Below are positions 1 to 6,397 of a stretch of DNA of 19,271 bases, one piece after another. The position numbers were made by a program, and so were the translations under genes. The notes beneath the pieces were generated by a model, which saw only the letters and a list, made by a program, of their open reading frames with translations, was not told the origin of the DNA and did no database searches. This stretch comes from Propionibacteriaceae bacterium UBA5174 (lineage in GTDB: Bacteria > Actinomycetota > Actinomycetes > Propionibacteriales > Propionibacteriaceae): positions 43,496 through 62,766 of the forward strand of contig DHWU01000043.1 of the NCBI GenBank assembly GCA_002413345.1, read 5' to 3'. Within the stretch, counting starts at the first letter, position 1, and the number at the start of each line of letters is the position of its first letter.

Positions 1-78
1 GGCATAGCGGCGCTCCCAGGCGCGCAGCGTGTGCTCTGGGACGCCGGTCAGTGCTGCGGCTCGCTTTATGGTGAACAT
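1..78 (-). CDS. MerR-family regulator, LitR/CarH-like (N-terminal 26 codons only)
   Basis: Reading leftward from an ATG at 76-78 gives a 26-codon open frame that leaves the window at base 1. It starts MFTIKRAAALTGV and continues into TLRAWERRYA. The TLRAWERRY segment is the hallmark of the winged-helix DNA-binding domain of MerR proteins of the LitR/CarA/CarH/MlrA group, whose founders repress carotenoid or photolyase genes and in many cases carry a C-terminal B12-binding light-sensing domain. Whether that domain is present here cannot be seen. The gene is divergent from the TspO-like gene at 211 with about 130 bases between the starts, so shared control is plausible. The family call is strong; the light-sensing role is inference. 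Confidence 0.8.
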   Translation of the reverse strand, partial: MFTIKRAAALTGVPEHTLRAWERRYA

Positions 79-210
79 GACTGGGGAATGCTATGCCTTC
101 TCGCCTTCGGCTGAGCACCTGACTAAGCATTCTGTCTAATGTTTGCAGCGTATCTATTGGCTATGGCTGACCATGCGGGGATGCTGGTGTCTAACGTTAT
201 GGAGGCAGTC

Positions 211-1017
211 ATGTCACGAAATGCGCGCCGTTGGCTAGTGGTGGTTAGTGCTGTGCTGATGCTGATCGGCACTTTGTACGGCTTCGGGTTGTTGGGCACC
301 CCAGTGGAAAGCAGCATCGGCGGCAGCCTTGCTGCCAACGCCACTCTGCTTGCCCCGGCAACACCGGCGTTCTCGATCTGGTCGCTGATCTACCTTGGTC
401 TGTTCGGCTTTGCGATTTGGCAGGTGTTGCCGATCTCTCGGGATTCAGTGCGGGCCGACGCAGTGGCTGTGCCCGCAGCACTGTCGATGGTGCTGAATGG
501 CGCCTGGCTGATGGTGGTCCAGGCTGGCTGGATCTGGGCCAGTGTGGCGATCATCTTCGCCTTGGCGTTCACTCTTGGTATCACCCTCACCAGGCTGGCC
601 AGCAAGCCACCGGCCAGCAGGGCCGAACTGGTCTTGCTGGACGGCACCTTCGGCCTCTACCTGGGCTGGGTCAGTGTCGCCACCTTGGCGAATGTGACTG
701 CAGCGCTGGTGGCGTCCGGCCTACCGGCGGTGAGCCCGGTTGCTGGCCCCTTGGCAGCTGTGGTGATCGCGGTTGGTGCGGTGCTGGGAATCTACCTGGC
801 ATTCCGACTGGGTGGGCGCCTCAGCATTGCCGCGGCGATGGCGTGGGGTCTGGGTTGGATTGCGGTTGGCCGCCTCACCGGCGAACCGTCCTCGGCCATC
901 ACCGGGACGGCGGCTGCGATTGCTGCCGCGATGGTGGTTGCCGCCGCTGTTCTGGTGCGGATCCGGTCAGCGCGAGTGCTGGCCCCGAGCAGTCTTGCCA
1001 CAGCCAGTCGAGGGTGA
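211..1017 (+). CDS. TspO/MBR-type tryptophan-rich sensory membrane protein
   Basis: A 268-residue, very hydrophobic protein with about eight to nine predicted membrane helices. An early region reading TPAFSIWSLIYLGLFGFA (about residues 51-68) matches the conserved FxxWxxIY region of the TspO/MBR (peripheral benzodiazepine receptor-like) family, and LYLGWVSVATLANVTA (about 150-165) matches its later YxGWxxxATxANxTA block. Actinobacterial members of this length are usually annotated as tryptophan-rich sensory proteins; TspO relatives bind porphyrins and other hydrophobic ligands. The ATG at 211 is chosen because GGAGG lies five bases upstream; in-frame ATGs at 139, 181 and 199 have no better site. 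Its divergent neighbour is a LitR-type MerR regulator, a pairing that fits light- or tetrapyrrole-linked regulation. Confidence 0.78.
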   Translation: MSRNARRWLVVVSAVLMLIGTLYGFGLLGTPVESSIGGSLAANATLLAPATPAFSIWSLIYLGLFGFAIWQVLPISRDSVRADAVAVPAALSMVLNGAWLMVVQAGWIWASVAIIFALAFTLGITLTRLASKPPASRAELVLLDGTFGLYLGWVSVATLANVTAALVASGLPAVSPVAGPLAAVVIAVGAVLGIYLAFRLGGRLSIAAAMAWGLGWIAVGRLTGEPSSAITGTAAAIAAAMVVAAAVLVRIRSARVLAPSSLATASRG

Positions 1018-1119
1018 GGTCGGATCTCTTGGGTGCGCTTCGCAGCGGTGCATTTCCCACCGACTTCGGTAGAAGATACACCGCGCAACTTCCCGAAAGA
1101 CAACAGTGCCCATTCTCCG

Positions 1120-1725
1120 TCACAAAGTGAGTTTGTAGATCTTCCCCAGAGCCGTGGTGAGAAACTTTCGTAGCGGCTCAACGACGCCGTCTTGGACGCC
1201 TGCAGGGGCTCCAGAAAAGACGACGCTGGGCTGCGGCGTGATCTCTTCAACCACGTAATTGTTGAGGGTCATCGGGATCAAATCATCAAGCCAAGAAACG
1301 GGTAGGGATCCGTGGGTCGTTTCGTACTGGCGGACCAGGTATGACTTGACCTTGTCGTTCTGCAGGAAGTCGTTGGTAATGGCGAGCAGTGCGAAGGTGG
1401 CCTTGCCTACCACCGCCGCGAGGATCACAGTGAGGACCAGTAAGACGAGAAAGAGACTGAACATGCCAGAATTTGCGCTTCTCAGCTGTTCCAGGTGATC
1501 GTTGATCATTCCCGCCTGGCCAGCACTGGCGCTCCCGGTGGCGGCGTCTTGCCACTTGTCTGGCGACAGGATCGATCCTGCTGAATAGCCTTGATACGAG
1601 CCTGCATCCTTGTATCCAAAATACAGGGAGCCGATCAGCGATGCCGGGAGCAGTATCCAGAAAACCCATCGTTTGCGAATCAGCACGAATGGCACTAGTA
1701 AATCAATCCAGCCGATCTTCTTCAT
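1120..1725 (-). CDS. Uncharacterised membrane protein with two transmembrane helices
   Basis: A 201-residue protein I do not recognise. It begins MKKIGWIDLLVPF. One hydrophobic segment lies at about residues 19-37 and a second, longer one at about 87-116, separated by a polar loop of roughly 50 residues. The C-terminal 85 residues are soluble and end ALGKIYKLTL. I see no catalytic motif. The start at 1725 is chosen because GGAAG lies five bases upstream; an in-frame ATG at 1755 would add ten residues (MDAKEWTEVV) with a poorer site. It is convergent with the TspO-like gene and sits at the edge of a gene-poor stretch, so it may be part of acquired DNA. Frame length and composition look like a real gene, but function is unknown. 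Confidence 0.6.
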   Translation of the reverse strand: MKKIGWIDLLVPFVLIRKRWVFWILLPASLIGSLYFGYKDAGSYQGYSAGSILSPDKWQDAATGSASAGQAGMINDHLEQLRSANSGMFSLFLVLLVLTVILAAVVGKATFALLAITNDFLQNDKVKSYLVRQYETTHGSLPVSWLDDLIPMTLNNYVVEEITPQPSVVFSGAPAGVQDGVVEPLRKFLTTALGKIYKLTL

Positions 1726-1973
1726 GACGACTTCCGTCCATTCCTTAGCATCCACAAAGAGGCCAATGGTGAACCAGGGGCGACACGTCTTCCAATGAAG
1801 CCATTGGACCCGATTTGTGGCGGCCGGGGTACCTCCATTCCTTACCCCACCGGAGCCCCAAATCTCCGAAGCGGCTCAACGGCCCAACTGGGCACTCAGG
1901 AGAGATCCCCCGTCCCAGGGCTGTTCCTCGTTGGCGACAGGGACTGACCCCAGTCATGAGGCGAGGTGTCCAG

Positions 1974-2008
1974 TGTTTGGTGTTTAGGTCAATACCGAAC
2001 ACCAAACA
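1974..2008. repeat. Perfect 11-base inverted repeat (hairpin)
   Basis: TGTTTGGTGTT at 1974-1984 is exactly complementary to AACACCAAACA at 1998-2008. Inside, GGT (1987-1989) can pair with ACC (1994-1996) around a CAAT loop, with a small asymmetric internal loop. No T-run follows on either strand, so it is not a standard intrinsic terminator. It could be a dimeric protein-binding site or the end of a decayed mobile element. Confidence 0.6.
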
Positions 2009-2176
2009 AGGGGTGTTCCCGGTAATTCGCTGCGAGAGGCGGTGCAGTCCATCGCGGCTTCCTTGCTGGGACGGACCGCGATCCCGAGCGTCGCGGCACA
2101 GCCGGTGCTGCTCGAGGCCGTCGCTGGCGACGAATGGTGGGTCGACGAGGACGGAAAACGACTGCCGATGTTGTAA
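1988..2176 (+). pseudogene. Probable C-terminal relic of a type I restriction R subunit (HsdR)
   Basis: The plus-strand frame from 1988 to a TAA at 2174-2176 has no start of its own. From about 2024 it reads as ordinary protein: SLREAVQSIAASLLGR, then AIPSVAAQPVLLEAVAGDE, then WWVDEDGKRLPML and stop. From memory this resembles the C-terminal part of actinobacterial HsdR proteins, which typically have an IPxV..Q..LL segment followed by (D/E)WWxDVTLPMLE and then an arginine-rich helix. Here the VT is replaced by a short insertion and the frame ends right after PML. Faint traces of the arginine-rich continuation may exist in other frames. The DNA translocase/nuclease part of HsdR is absent, and no hsdM or hsdS is visible. 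The call rests on remembered motif similarity only. Confidence 0.4.
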
Positions 2177-2287
2177 CCGCCCTCGCCTGCACGACGCTCC
2201 AAGCCGAGAGCACCTCGACTTGGAAGTTCACGACGACGGTGAAAGTGGAGTTACACACCTCGCCTGAACTTGAAAGTTGGGTGGGGT

Positions 2288-2303
2288 CTAACTTTTAAGT
2301 TAG
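2288..2303. repeat. 16-base palindrome CTAACTT-TT-AAGTTAG
   Basis: CTAACTT at 2288-2294 and AAGTTAG at 2297-2303 are exact complements around TT. GGG at 2284-2286 can also pair with CCC at 2304-2306 if T2287 bulges out. It lies in the A+T-rich part of the gene-poor stretch with no gene close enough to assign it to. Confidence 0.45.
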
Positions 2304-2414
2304 CCCAAAAACTGTAAGCAAGTAGCCCATTGACTTGTAGGGTTACACGGTCGCCCGGCTCGGACGTCCTCTACCCATGAGTAATCCTCACTTCGCTAAC
2401 CCAAACCAACAGGC

Positions 2415-2489
2415 AAATGAACTAAACAAACTCTACCCCAGCTCGAGTTTGTTCACTCTCTTGAGTACGGAAACGAACTAAACACACTC
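2415..2489. repeat. 19-base imperfect direct repeat enclosing an inverted repeat
   Basis: AAATGAACTAAACAAACTC at 2415-2433 recurs as AAACGAACTAAACACACTC at 2471-2489, two mismatches in 19. Between them, GAGTTTGTT (2445-2453) is the exact complement of AACAAACTC (2425-2433), making a 9-base-pair stem with an 11-base loop. The region could be a binding-site array, the remains of a mobile-element end or an origin-like iteron pair. Two copies are too few to decide. Confidence 0.45.
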
Positions 2490-2647
2490 ACAACGCGGAT
2501 CGCGGGTCCCGTTTGGAGCTGGGGGGCAGTTTGGGGGCACGGAATTGGCGCCCGGCGAAGTAATGAGATGCGAGATGCGCAGGAGTTTGGGTTGACCACG
2601 TGGTTGAGAGCAGCTATTCACCACGCTGGTCGGTAGAGTCCGCCAGG

Positions 2648-3457
2648 ATGGGGCAGATGCGGATTGGTACCTGGAACCTGGAAGGTCGCTGGAGTCGCGA
2701 CCATCTCGACCTTCTCATAAAGCAGGGCTGCGACATTTGGCTGCTTACTGAGGTGCCGACCGGTGCGGCGCTACCCGGGTTCGATTCACACCTGACCAAC
2801 TCCAAGATGGCCAGCCACAAGCATTGGGCCGGCGTCTTCTCGCAGGCGACGTTGGGAGCGTTGCCGGATCCGCACCCAGCGAGCGCGGCGGCCATGATCG
2901 CCGACTGGTGCGTTTGCAGCAGCATTCTGCCCTGGCGTTCCTGCGGGCTCACCCCGTGGTGTGAGGGCACCAACGCTGAGAAGACTGAGCGGGCGGTCGA
3001 CCAACTCTTGGGCTCTCTTCCCTCGAACGGCCTCGTTTGGGGTGGCGACTGGAACCACGCCATGCAGGGTCGTGAGTCTGTAGGCAGCCTGGCAGGCAGG
3101 AGCGCTATCAGGCGGGCGCTCGCAGATCGCCGACTGAAACTGGCAACCGAGAACTCACCACACCGGATTGACGGCCTGGGAAGCATCGATCACATTGCCA
3201 TCCCGGAAACGGCTCAGGTTGTGAGCACGGACCGAATAGTCGCGGCGACTGAACTCGGTCAACGTCTCTCCGACCACGACGCCTACGTCATAGTGGTGAC
3301 GACCTTGCAAGAAAAGACCGAGTCAACTGGCGGAGGATACGAGATTCGAACTCGTGAGGGCGTGAACCCAACCCGCTTTCCAAGCGAGCGCCATAGGCCT
3401 CTAGGCGAATCCTCCGTCGGCGATGATACCGGCACTAAGCCCACCAACTCCAACTGA
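2648..3457 (+). CDS. Endonuclease/exonuclease/phosphatase (EEP) family protein running into antisense tRNA-Ser
   Basis: A compact EEP-fold metal-dependent phosphodiesterase of 269 residues from this start. Counting from the upstream GTG at 2600, the signature pieces are GTWNLE (Asn26), WLLTEV (Glu51, metal ligand), WGGDWNHAM (Asp150 and Asn152), IDHI (Asp197-His198) and the closing SDHD (Asp225-His226). All catalytic blocks are present, so it may be active on nucleic acid or another phosphoester. The fold is complete at about residue 233 of that numbering. The last 40-odd residues are read from the antisense strand of tRNA-Ser(GGA) and beyond, ending at 3457. Possible starts are GTG 2600, ATG 2648 and ATG 2657 (MRIGTWNL, closest to where the domain begins); none has a strong ribosome site. 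Substrate unknown. Confidence 0.72.
   Translation: MGQMRIGTWNLEGRWSRDHLDLLIKQGCDIWLLTEVPTGAALPGFDSHLTNSKMASHKHWAGVFSQATLGALPDPHPASAAAMIADWCVCSSILPWRSCGLTPWCEGTNAEKTERAVDQLLGSLPSNGLVWGGDWNHAMQGRESVGSLAGRSAIRRALADRRLKLATENSPHRIDGLGSIDHIAIPETAQVVSTDRIVAATELGQRLSDHDAYVIVVTTLQEKTESTGGGYEIRTREGVNPTRFPSERHRPLGESSVGDDTGTKPTNSN
3328..3415 (-). tRNA. tRNA-Ser(GGA)
   Basis: The minus strand folds as a class II tRNA of 88 bases including an encoded CCA (3328-3330). The acceptor arms are GGAGGAT and ATCCTCC, the anticodon stem CTCGC/GCGGG encloses loop TTGGAAA with anticodon GGA, a long variable arm follows, and the T arm is ACGAG-TTCGAAT-CTCGT. The 3' end faces the accessory stretch on the left. A plus-strand EEP gene reads straight through this tRNA in antisense. 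Confidence 0.95.
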
Positions 3458-3503
3458 GCATTGCTGCTTGTCAGAAGGCCCAGCCTGGCGCCACAGTGAA
3501 GCC

Positions 3504-4289
3504 ATGCGGATTGCCTTGGCCCAACTACTCGCCACCACCGACCCGGACGCCAACTTGGATGCGGTGCGCGAGCTCACTGACCAGGCCGTCGCCCAAGGTG
3601 CCGAACTGGTGGTCTTTCCCGAAGCCACGATGTGTTCCTTTGCTCGGCCTCGCGCCGACTCCGCTGAACCATTCGATGGTCCGTGGGCTAATGCTGTGCG
3701 CGAGATCGCCGCAAGTAACGCAACCACGATCGTGGTGGGCATGTTCACCACCACCGACGCCCCGCAAGTGCACAACACCTTGCTGGTCACCGGCAATGCC
3801 GAGGCCCGCTACGACAAGCTGCACCTCTTTGATGCGCTGGGATATGCCGAATCCCGACAAATCCGGGCTGGCAACATGGCCATCAATTTCGAGTTGAGCG
3901 GCCACAGCTTTGGCCTGGCCACCTGCTACGACGTCCGCTTTCCTGGTCTCTTCACCCAACTAGCCGGACGCGGCGCCGAGGCGATCCTGCTGCCAGCGTC
4001 CTGGGCTGATGGCCCCGAGAAGCTGCACCAATGGCGCACTCTGGTTACCGCCCGCGCCATGGACGCCACCGCCTTCGTGATCGCTGTCGATCAGGCCCGG
4101 CCGCCACTTGCTGAGGATGGCCGCACCCCAACTGGCATCGGGCACTCGATGGTGGTCGGGCCCACTGGCACCGTCCTGCTCGAACTCGGCGAAGACCCAA
4201 CACTGGCGGTGATCGACCTTGACTTGAGCGAGGTGGCCGCAACCCGCGAGCGGCTCCCAGTTCTTCGGCACGCGCGCCCGCTCAGCTAG
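3504..4289 (+). CDS. Carbon-nitrogen hydrolase (nitrilase superfamily amidase)
   Basis: A 261-residue cytoplasmic hydrolase of the nitrilase superfamily with the full Glu-Lys-Cys triad: Glu40 in VVFPEATM, Lys105 in YDKLHLFD, and nucleophile Cys141 in ATCYDVRFP. Length and the YDKxHLFD / CYDxRFP wording are closest to the Nit1/Nit2-type amidases (deaminated glutathione amidase, omega-amidase) rather than true nitrilases; these clean up deaminated glutathione or 2-oxo-amides. The exact substrate cannot be read from sequence. The ATG at 3504 gives the usual family N-terminus (MRIALAQL); the frame is open back to 3423, but that extension (MIPALSPPTP) does not look like protein. The ribosome site is weak. 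The gene precedes a glutathione peroxidase-type gene by 60 bases on the same strand. Confidence 0.85.
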   Translation: MRIALAQLLATTDPDANLDAVRELTDQAVAQGAELVVFPEATMCSFARPRADSAEPFDGPWANAVREIAASNATTIVVGMFTTTDAPQVHNTLLVTGNAEARYDKLHLFDALGYAESRQIRAGNMAINFELSGHSFGLATCYDVRFPGLFTQLAGRGAEAILLPASWADGPEKLHQWRTLVTARAMDATAFVIAVDQARPPLAEDGRTPTGIGHSMVVGPTGTVLLELGEDPTLAVIDLDLSEVAATRERLPVLRHARPLS

Positions 4290-4349
4290 TGGGAGGGAAT
4301 AGTCCACCCCGGCAAGTCCTTGAGGAAGGAGTCAGCTCAAGGAGGAACA

Positions 4350-4826
4350 ATGACCAGTTTGCAGGACTTCGAAGCAAAGACCATCAGCGGTGCCGATCAG
4401 CGCCTGGGCGATTACCTGGGCAAGGTCGTACTGGTGGTCAACACGGCCAGTAAGTGCGGGTTCACCCCACAGTTCACCGGCTTGGAGAAGCTGCACGAAG
4501 ACTTCAAAGCCGAAGGTTTGGTGGTGCTCGGGTTCCCCTGCGACCAGTTCGCCAACCAGGAGTTCGCCGACGATGCCGAGACCGCCCAGTTCTGCCAGTT
4601 GAACTACGGGGTTACTTTCCCGATGTTCGCCAAAATCGACGTCAACGGCAAGCAAGCCCACCCATTGTTCACTTGGCTGCGCAGCGAACAAGGTGGCGTG
4701 CTGGGAGATGCGATCAAGTGGAACTTCACCAAGTTCTTGATCAACCGTGAAGGTCAGGTCGTAAAGCGCTTCGCGCCAACTGTTGAGCCAGCCGAGATCG
4801 AGGCTGACATTCGCGCCCTGCTCTGA
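4350..4826 (+). CDS. Glutathione peroxidase family protein (Cys type)
   Basis: A 158-residue thioredoxin-fold peroxidase that reduces hydrogen peroxide or organic hydroperoxides. Peroxidatic Cys36 sits in NTASKCGFTPQ in place of selenocysteine; Gln70 (NQEF), Trp124 and Asn125 (KWNFTKFL) complete the usual catalytic tetrad. Cys64 is in the conserved GFPCDQF. A further cysteine, Cys82 (AQFCQLNYG), lies 46 residues after the peroxidatic one, the spacing of resolving cysteines in thioredoxin-dependent members, so thioredoxin or mycoredoxin is a more likely reductant than glutathione. The start is fixed by AAGGAGG at 4339-4345, four bases before the ATG. It may be co-transcribed with the upstream amidase gene. 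Confidence 0.92.
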   Translation: MTSLQDFEAKTISGADQRLGDYLGKVVLVVNTASKCGFTPQFTGLEKLHEDFKAEGLVVLGFPCDQFANQEFADDAETAQFCQLNYGVTFPMFAKIDVNGKQAHPLFTWLRSEQGGVLGDAIKWNFTKFLINREGQVVKRFAPTVEPAEIEADIRALL

Positions 4827-4850
4827 ATCTGGTTGGCCTTTAAGGCCCGA

Positions 4851-4893
4851 AAAATCACAGATCCCCTCGACCAGTGTTCTAGTCAAGGGGATC
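4851..4893 (-). terminator. Intrinsic terminator of tRNA-Leu
   Basis: Read on the minus strand just past the tRNA-Leu CCA end, GATCCCCT at one side and AGGGGATC at the other (plus strand 4860-4867 and 4886-4893) form an 8-base-pair stem, extended by three more pairs after one mismatch, around a 10-base loop. The strand then continues TGTGATTTTTC, with a run of five T at 4850-4854 on the opposite strand. Confidence 0.7.
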
Positions 4894-4894
4894 G

Positions 4895-4981
4895 TGGTGC
4901 GCGAGAGAGGACTTGAACCTCCACGTCCTTTCGGACACACGGACCTGAACCGTGCGCGTCTACCAATTCCGCCACTCGCGC
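4895..4981 (-). tRNA. tRNA-Leu(CAG)
   Basis: The minus strand folds as an 87-base class II tRNA with encoded CCA at 4895-4897. The acceptor arms are GCGCGAG and CTCGCGC, the anticodon stem CACGG/CCGTG encloses TTCAGGT with anticodon CAG, and a long variable arm and a standard GGTTCAAGTCC T arm follow. It sits directly upstream of and divergent from fhaA, as a leucine tRNA does beside fhaA in mycobacteria. Confidence 0.95.
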
Positions 4982-5211
4982 GCGAGCCCGTATCAACAAG
5001 CCAGCCGAAAGAGGCTACCACAGCAGCTCTGCGGGCCTCGACTTCGCAGCTGCCCGACTGGCTGCCTCGGAGGGCAAGGGAGCGGTCGAGGCCCGACGGT
5101 TCAGCGAAGACCCCCGGCGTGCCTCAATCGCGCTCACGTATGGTGGGCTGCAGCCTACGGATAGGCTGTGGCAGGGGATGCAACATAGGGCAATGCTCGC
5201 AGGAGGGACGC

Positions 5212-5925
5212 ATGGGAGTCTTCGACCAAGTCGAGAAGAAGCTCGAAAGCGCAGTTGGTGGCGTGTTTGCTCGTGCGTTCAAAGGTGACGTGCAACCGGT
5301 AGAGATCACCGCCCGCCTCCAGCGAGAACTGGATTCAGAGGCGAAGCTGCTCAGCCGTGACCGCAAGCTCGTACCTAACGAATTCACGGTGAAGCTTTCG
5401 CAACATGACTACGACCGGCTGACCCCCTACAGCAAGACGCTCAACTCCGAGATTTCATCCCAGGTGCTCGACTACGCCGCAGGTAAGGGCTACATCTTCA
5501 ACGGGCCCATGGCGATCGAATATGTCGTCGATGATGGCCTCCCGATCGGCCGATTTAAGATTGCCTCGGCCGCAGTGGCCGGGGTCGAATCGGACGCGCC
5601 AGCTCCAACACCTGGTCAGCCCAGCACCGGGCTGGTGGTTGAAGTCAACGGGGTGCGGCATCCGCTGAGTGCTCCCGGGCTGACCATAGGACGCGGCACT
5701 GACGCCGATCTGCGAATCAACGATCCCAGCGTCTCTCGAGTACATGCCCGGATCAACGTGGTTAACGCTGACTCAGGAATTCAACTCAATATCGAGGACC
5801 TCGGTTCGACAAACGGCATTGTGGTTGAAGGTGTTCGCACCCGCCAGGCCGCGCTCGTCCAGGGGAGCCGGTTTGAGATCGGCTCCACCCGGCTTCAGAT
5901 CATCTCGCCGGTGAGCAATGTCTGA
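5212..5925 (+). CDS. fhaA: FhaA: DUF3662 and FHA domain protein
   Basis: A 237-residue cytoplasmic protein with two domains. Residues 1-115 match the FhaA N-terminal domain (DUF3662), opening MGVFDQVEKKLESAVGG. Residues 140-232 are an FHA phosphothreonine-binding domain with GRG (Arg161), SVSRVHARI (Ser175, His178) and LGSTNGIVV (Asn201). In mycobacteria FhaA binds phosphorylated MviN/MurJ-like partners and tempers peptidoglycan synthesis under PknB control. The linker here is only about 25 residues; the M. tuberculosis protein is more than twice as long. The start is set by AGGAGGG at 5201-5207, four bases before the ATG; the frame is open far upstream only because it reads antisense tRNA-Leu. 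It overlaps fhaB by eight bases. Confidence 0.93.
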   Translation: MGVFDQVEKKLESAVGGVFARAFKGDVQPVEITARLQRELDSEAKLLSRDRKLVPNEFTVKLSQHDYDRLTPYSKTLNSEISSQVLDYAAGKGYIFNGPMAIEYVVDDGLPIGRFKIASAAVAGVESDAPAPTPGQPSTGLVVEVNGVRHPLSAPGLTIGRGTDADLRINDPSVSRVHARINVVNADSGIQLNIEDLGSTNGIVVEGVRTRQAALVQGSRFEIGSTRLQIISPVSNV

Positions 5926-6397
5926 CCTCGTCGTCCTAGGTCTCAAGGTGGGCTACCTCGCCTTACTGTGGTTATTCATCGCCTTCGTCGCTAACGTGAT
6001 TCGTACCGATCTATTTGGTCGAAAAGTACCTGCCGTTGAACTCGCTCAGAGCTCATTGGAGGCTGCCACTGGCGGCAAACAGAAGTTGTCGCGCAAGGCG
6101 AGTAAACAGTTGCCTACGGTGCTGAAGGTCACTCATGGCAGGCAGGCCGGAGTCACTTTGTCGCTGGGAGCCGGGATTCTGATCGGACGCGGCACTGAAT
6201 GCCAGCTGATCTTGGACGATGACTACGCTTCGACCCAGCACGCCCGTATCGTGCTCACTGGGAACGGCTACCAGGTAGAGGACTTGGGGTCGACAAATGG
6301 AACGTATTTGAACAACCAACGGATCGTTGCCCCGACCGCATTCGGCCCCGCCGATATCTTGCGCATCGGACGCACACTGATGAGTGTGGAGAAGTAG
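5918..6397 (+). CDS. fhaB: FhaB (FipA): membrane-anchored FHA domain protein
   Basis: A 159-residue protein. One N-terminal membrane helix (about residues 8-28, LGLKVGYLALLWLFIAFVANV) is followed by a basic linker and a cytoplasmic FHA domain (about 68-157) with GRG (Arg91), STQHARI (Ser105, His108) and LGSTNGTYLN (Asn127). The FHA face binds phosphothreonine peptides; in mycobacteria FhaB/FipA links PknA/PknB signalling to FtsZ and FtsQ at the septum. The ATG overlaps the end of fhaA, indicating translational coupling, and the stop codon at 6395-6397 abuts the pstP ATG. Confidence 0.93.
   Translation: MSDLVVLGLKVGYLALLWLFIAFVANVIRTDLFGRKVPAVELAQSSLEAATGGKQKLSRKASKQLPTVLKVTHGRQAGVTLSLGAGILIGRGTECQLILDDDYASTQHARIVLTGNGYQVEDLGSTNGTYLNNQRIVAPTAFGPADILRIGRTLMSVEK

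Larger units (their letters stand above)
1726..2647. other. Gene-poor accessory stretch
   Basis: About 920 bases with no intact gene that I can support. Open frames here (for example plus-strand 1815-2267) have arginine/proline/serine-rich translations typical of out-of-frame reading. What can be seen is a probable relic of a type I restriction R subunit (1988-2176), an 11-base-arm inverted repeat (1974-2008), a 16-base palindrome (2288-2303), a second inverted repeat (2425-2453) and a 19-base imperfect direct repeat (2415-2433 and 2471-2489). Part of it, about 2280-2490, is clearly richer in A+T than the surrounding genes. It ends at the EEP gene, which is followed by tRNA-Ser, so this looks like decayed acquired DNA. 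Confidence 0.5.

Noticed and set aside
417..1130. 237-codon plus-strand frame overlapping the TspO-like gene
   Set aside because: Gly/Cys/Trp/Arg-rich shadow of the true frame; it has no ribosome site or domain.
1815..2267. 150-codon plus-strand open frame in the gene-poor stretch
   Set aside because: The translation is rich in Arg, Pro, Ser and Cys and reads like an out-of-frame shadow. A different frame over 2024-2176 looks more like protein.
4835..4847. GGCCTT-T-AAGGCC palindrome after gpx
   Set aside because: No T-run follows on the plus strand, so it is not a convincing terminator for gpx, and it is beyond the T-run of the tRNA-Leu terminator.
4332..5021. 229-codon minus-strand frame across gpx and tRNA-Leu
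   Set aside because: It is antisense to a gene with clear motifs and includes tRNA sequence; a known false-gene pattern.
5146..5167. GGCTGCAGCC palindrome and AGCCT/AGGCT inverted repeat upstream of fhaA
   Set aside because: The arms are short and G+C-rich and no promoter elements line up with them; chance is a sufficient explanation.
4783..5211. Upstream extension of the fhaA frame
   Set aside because: It reads the antisense of tRNA-Leu and intergenic DNA; the FhaA N-terminus and a strong ribosome site mark 5212 as the start.
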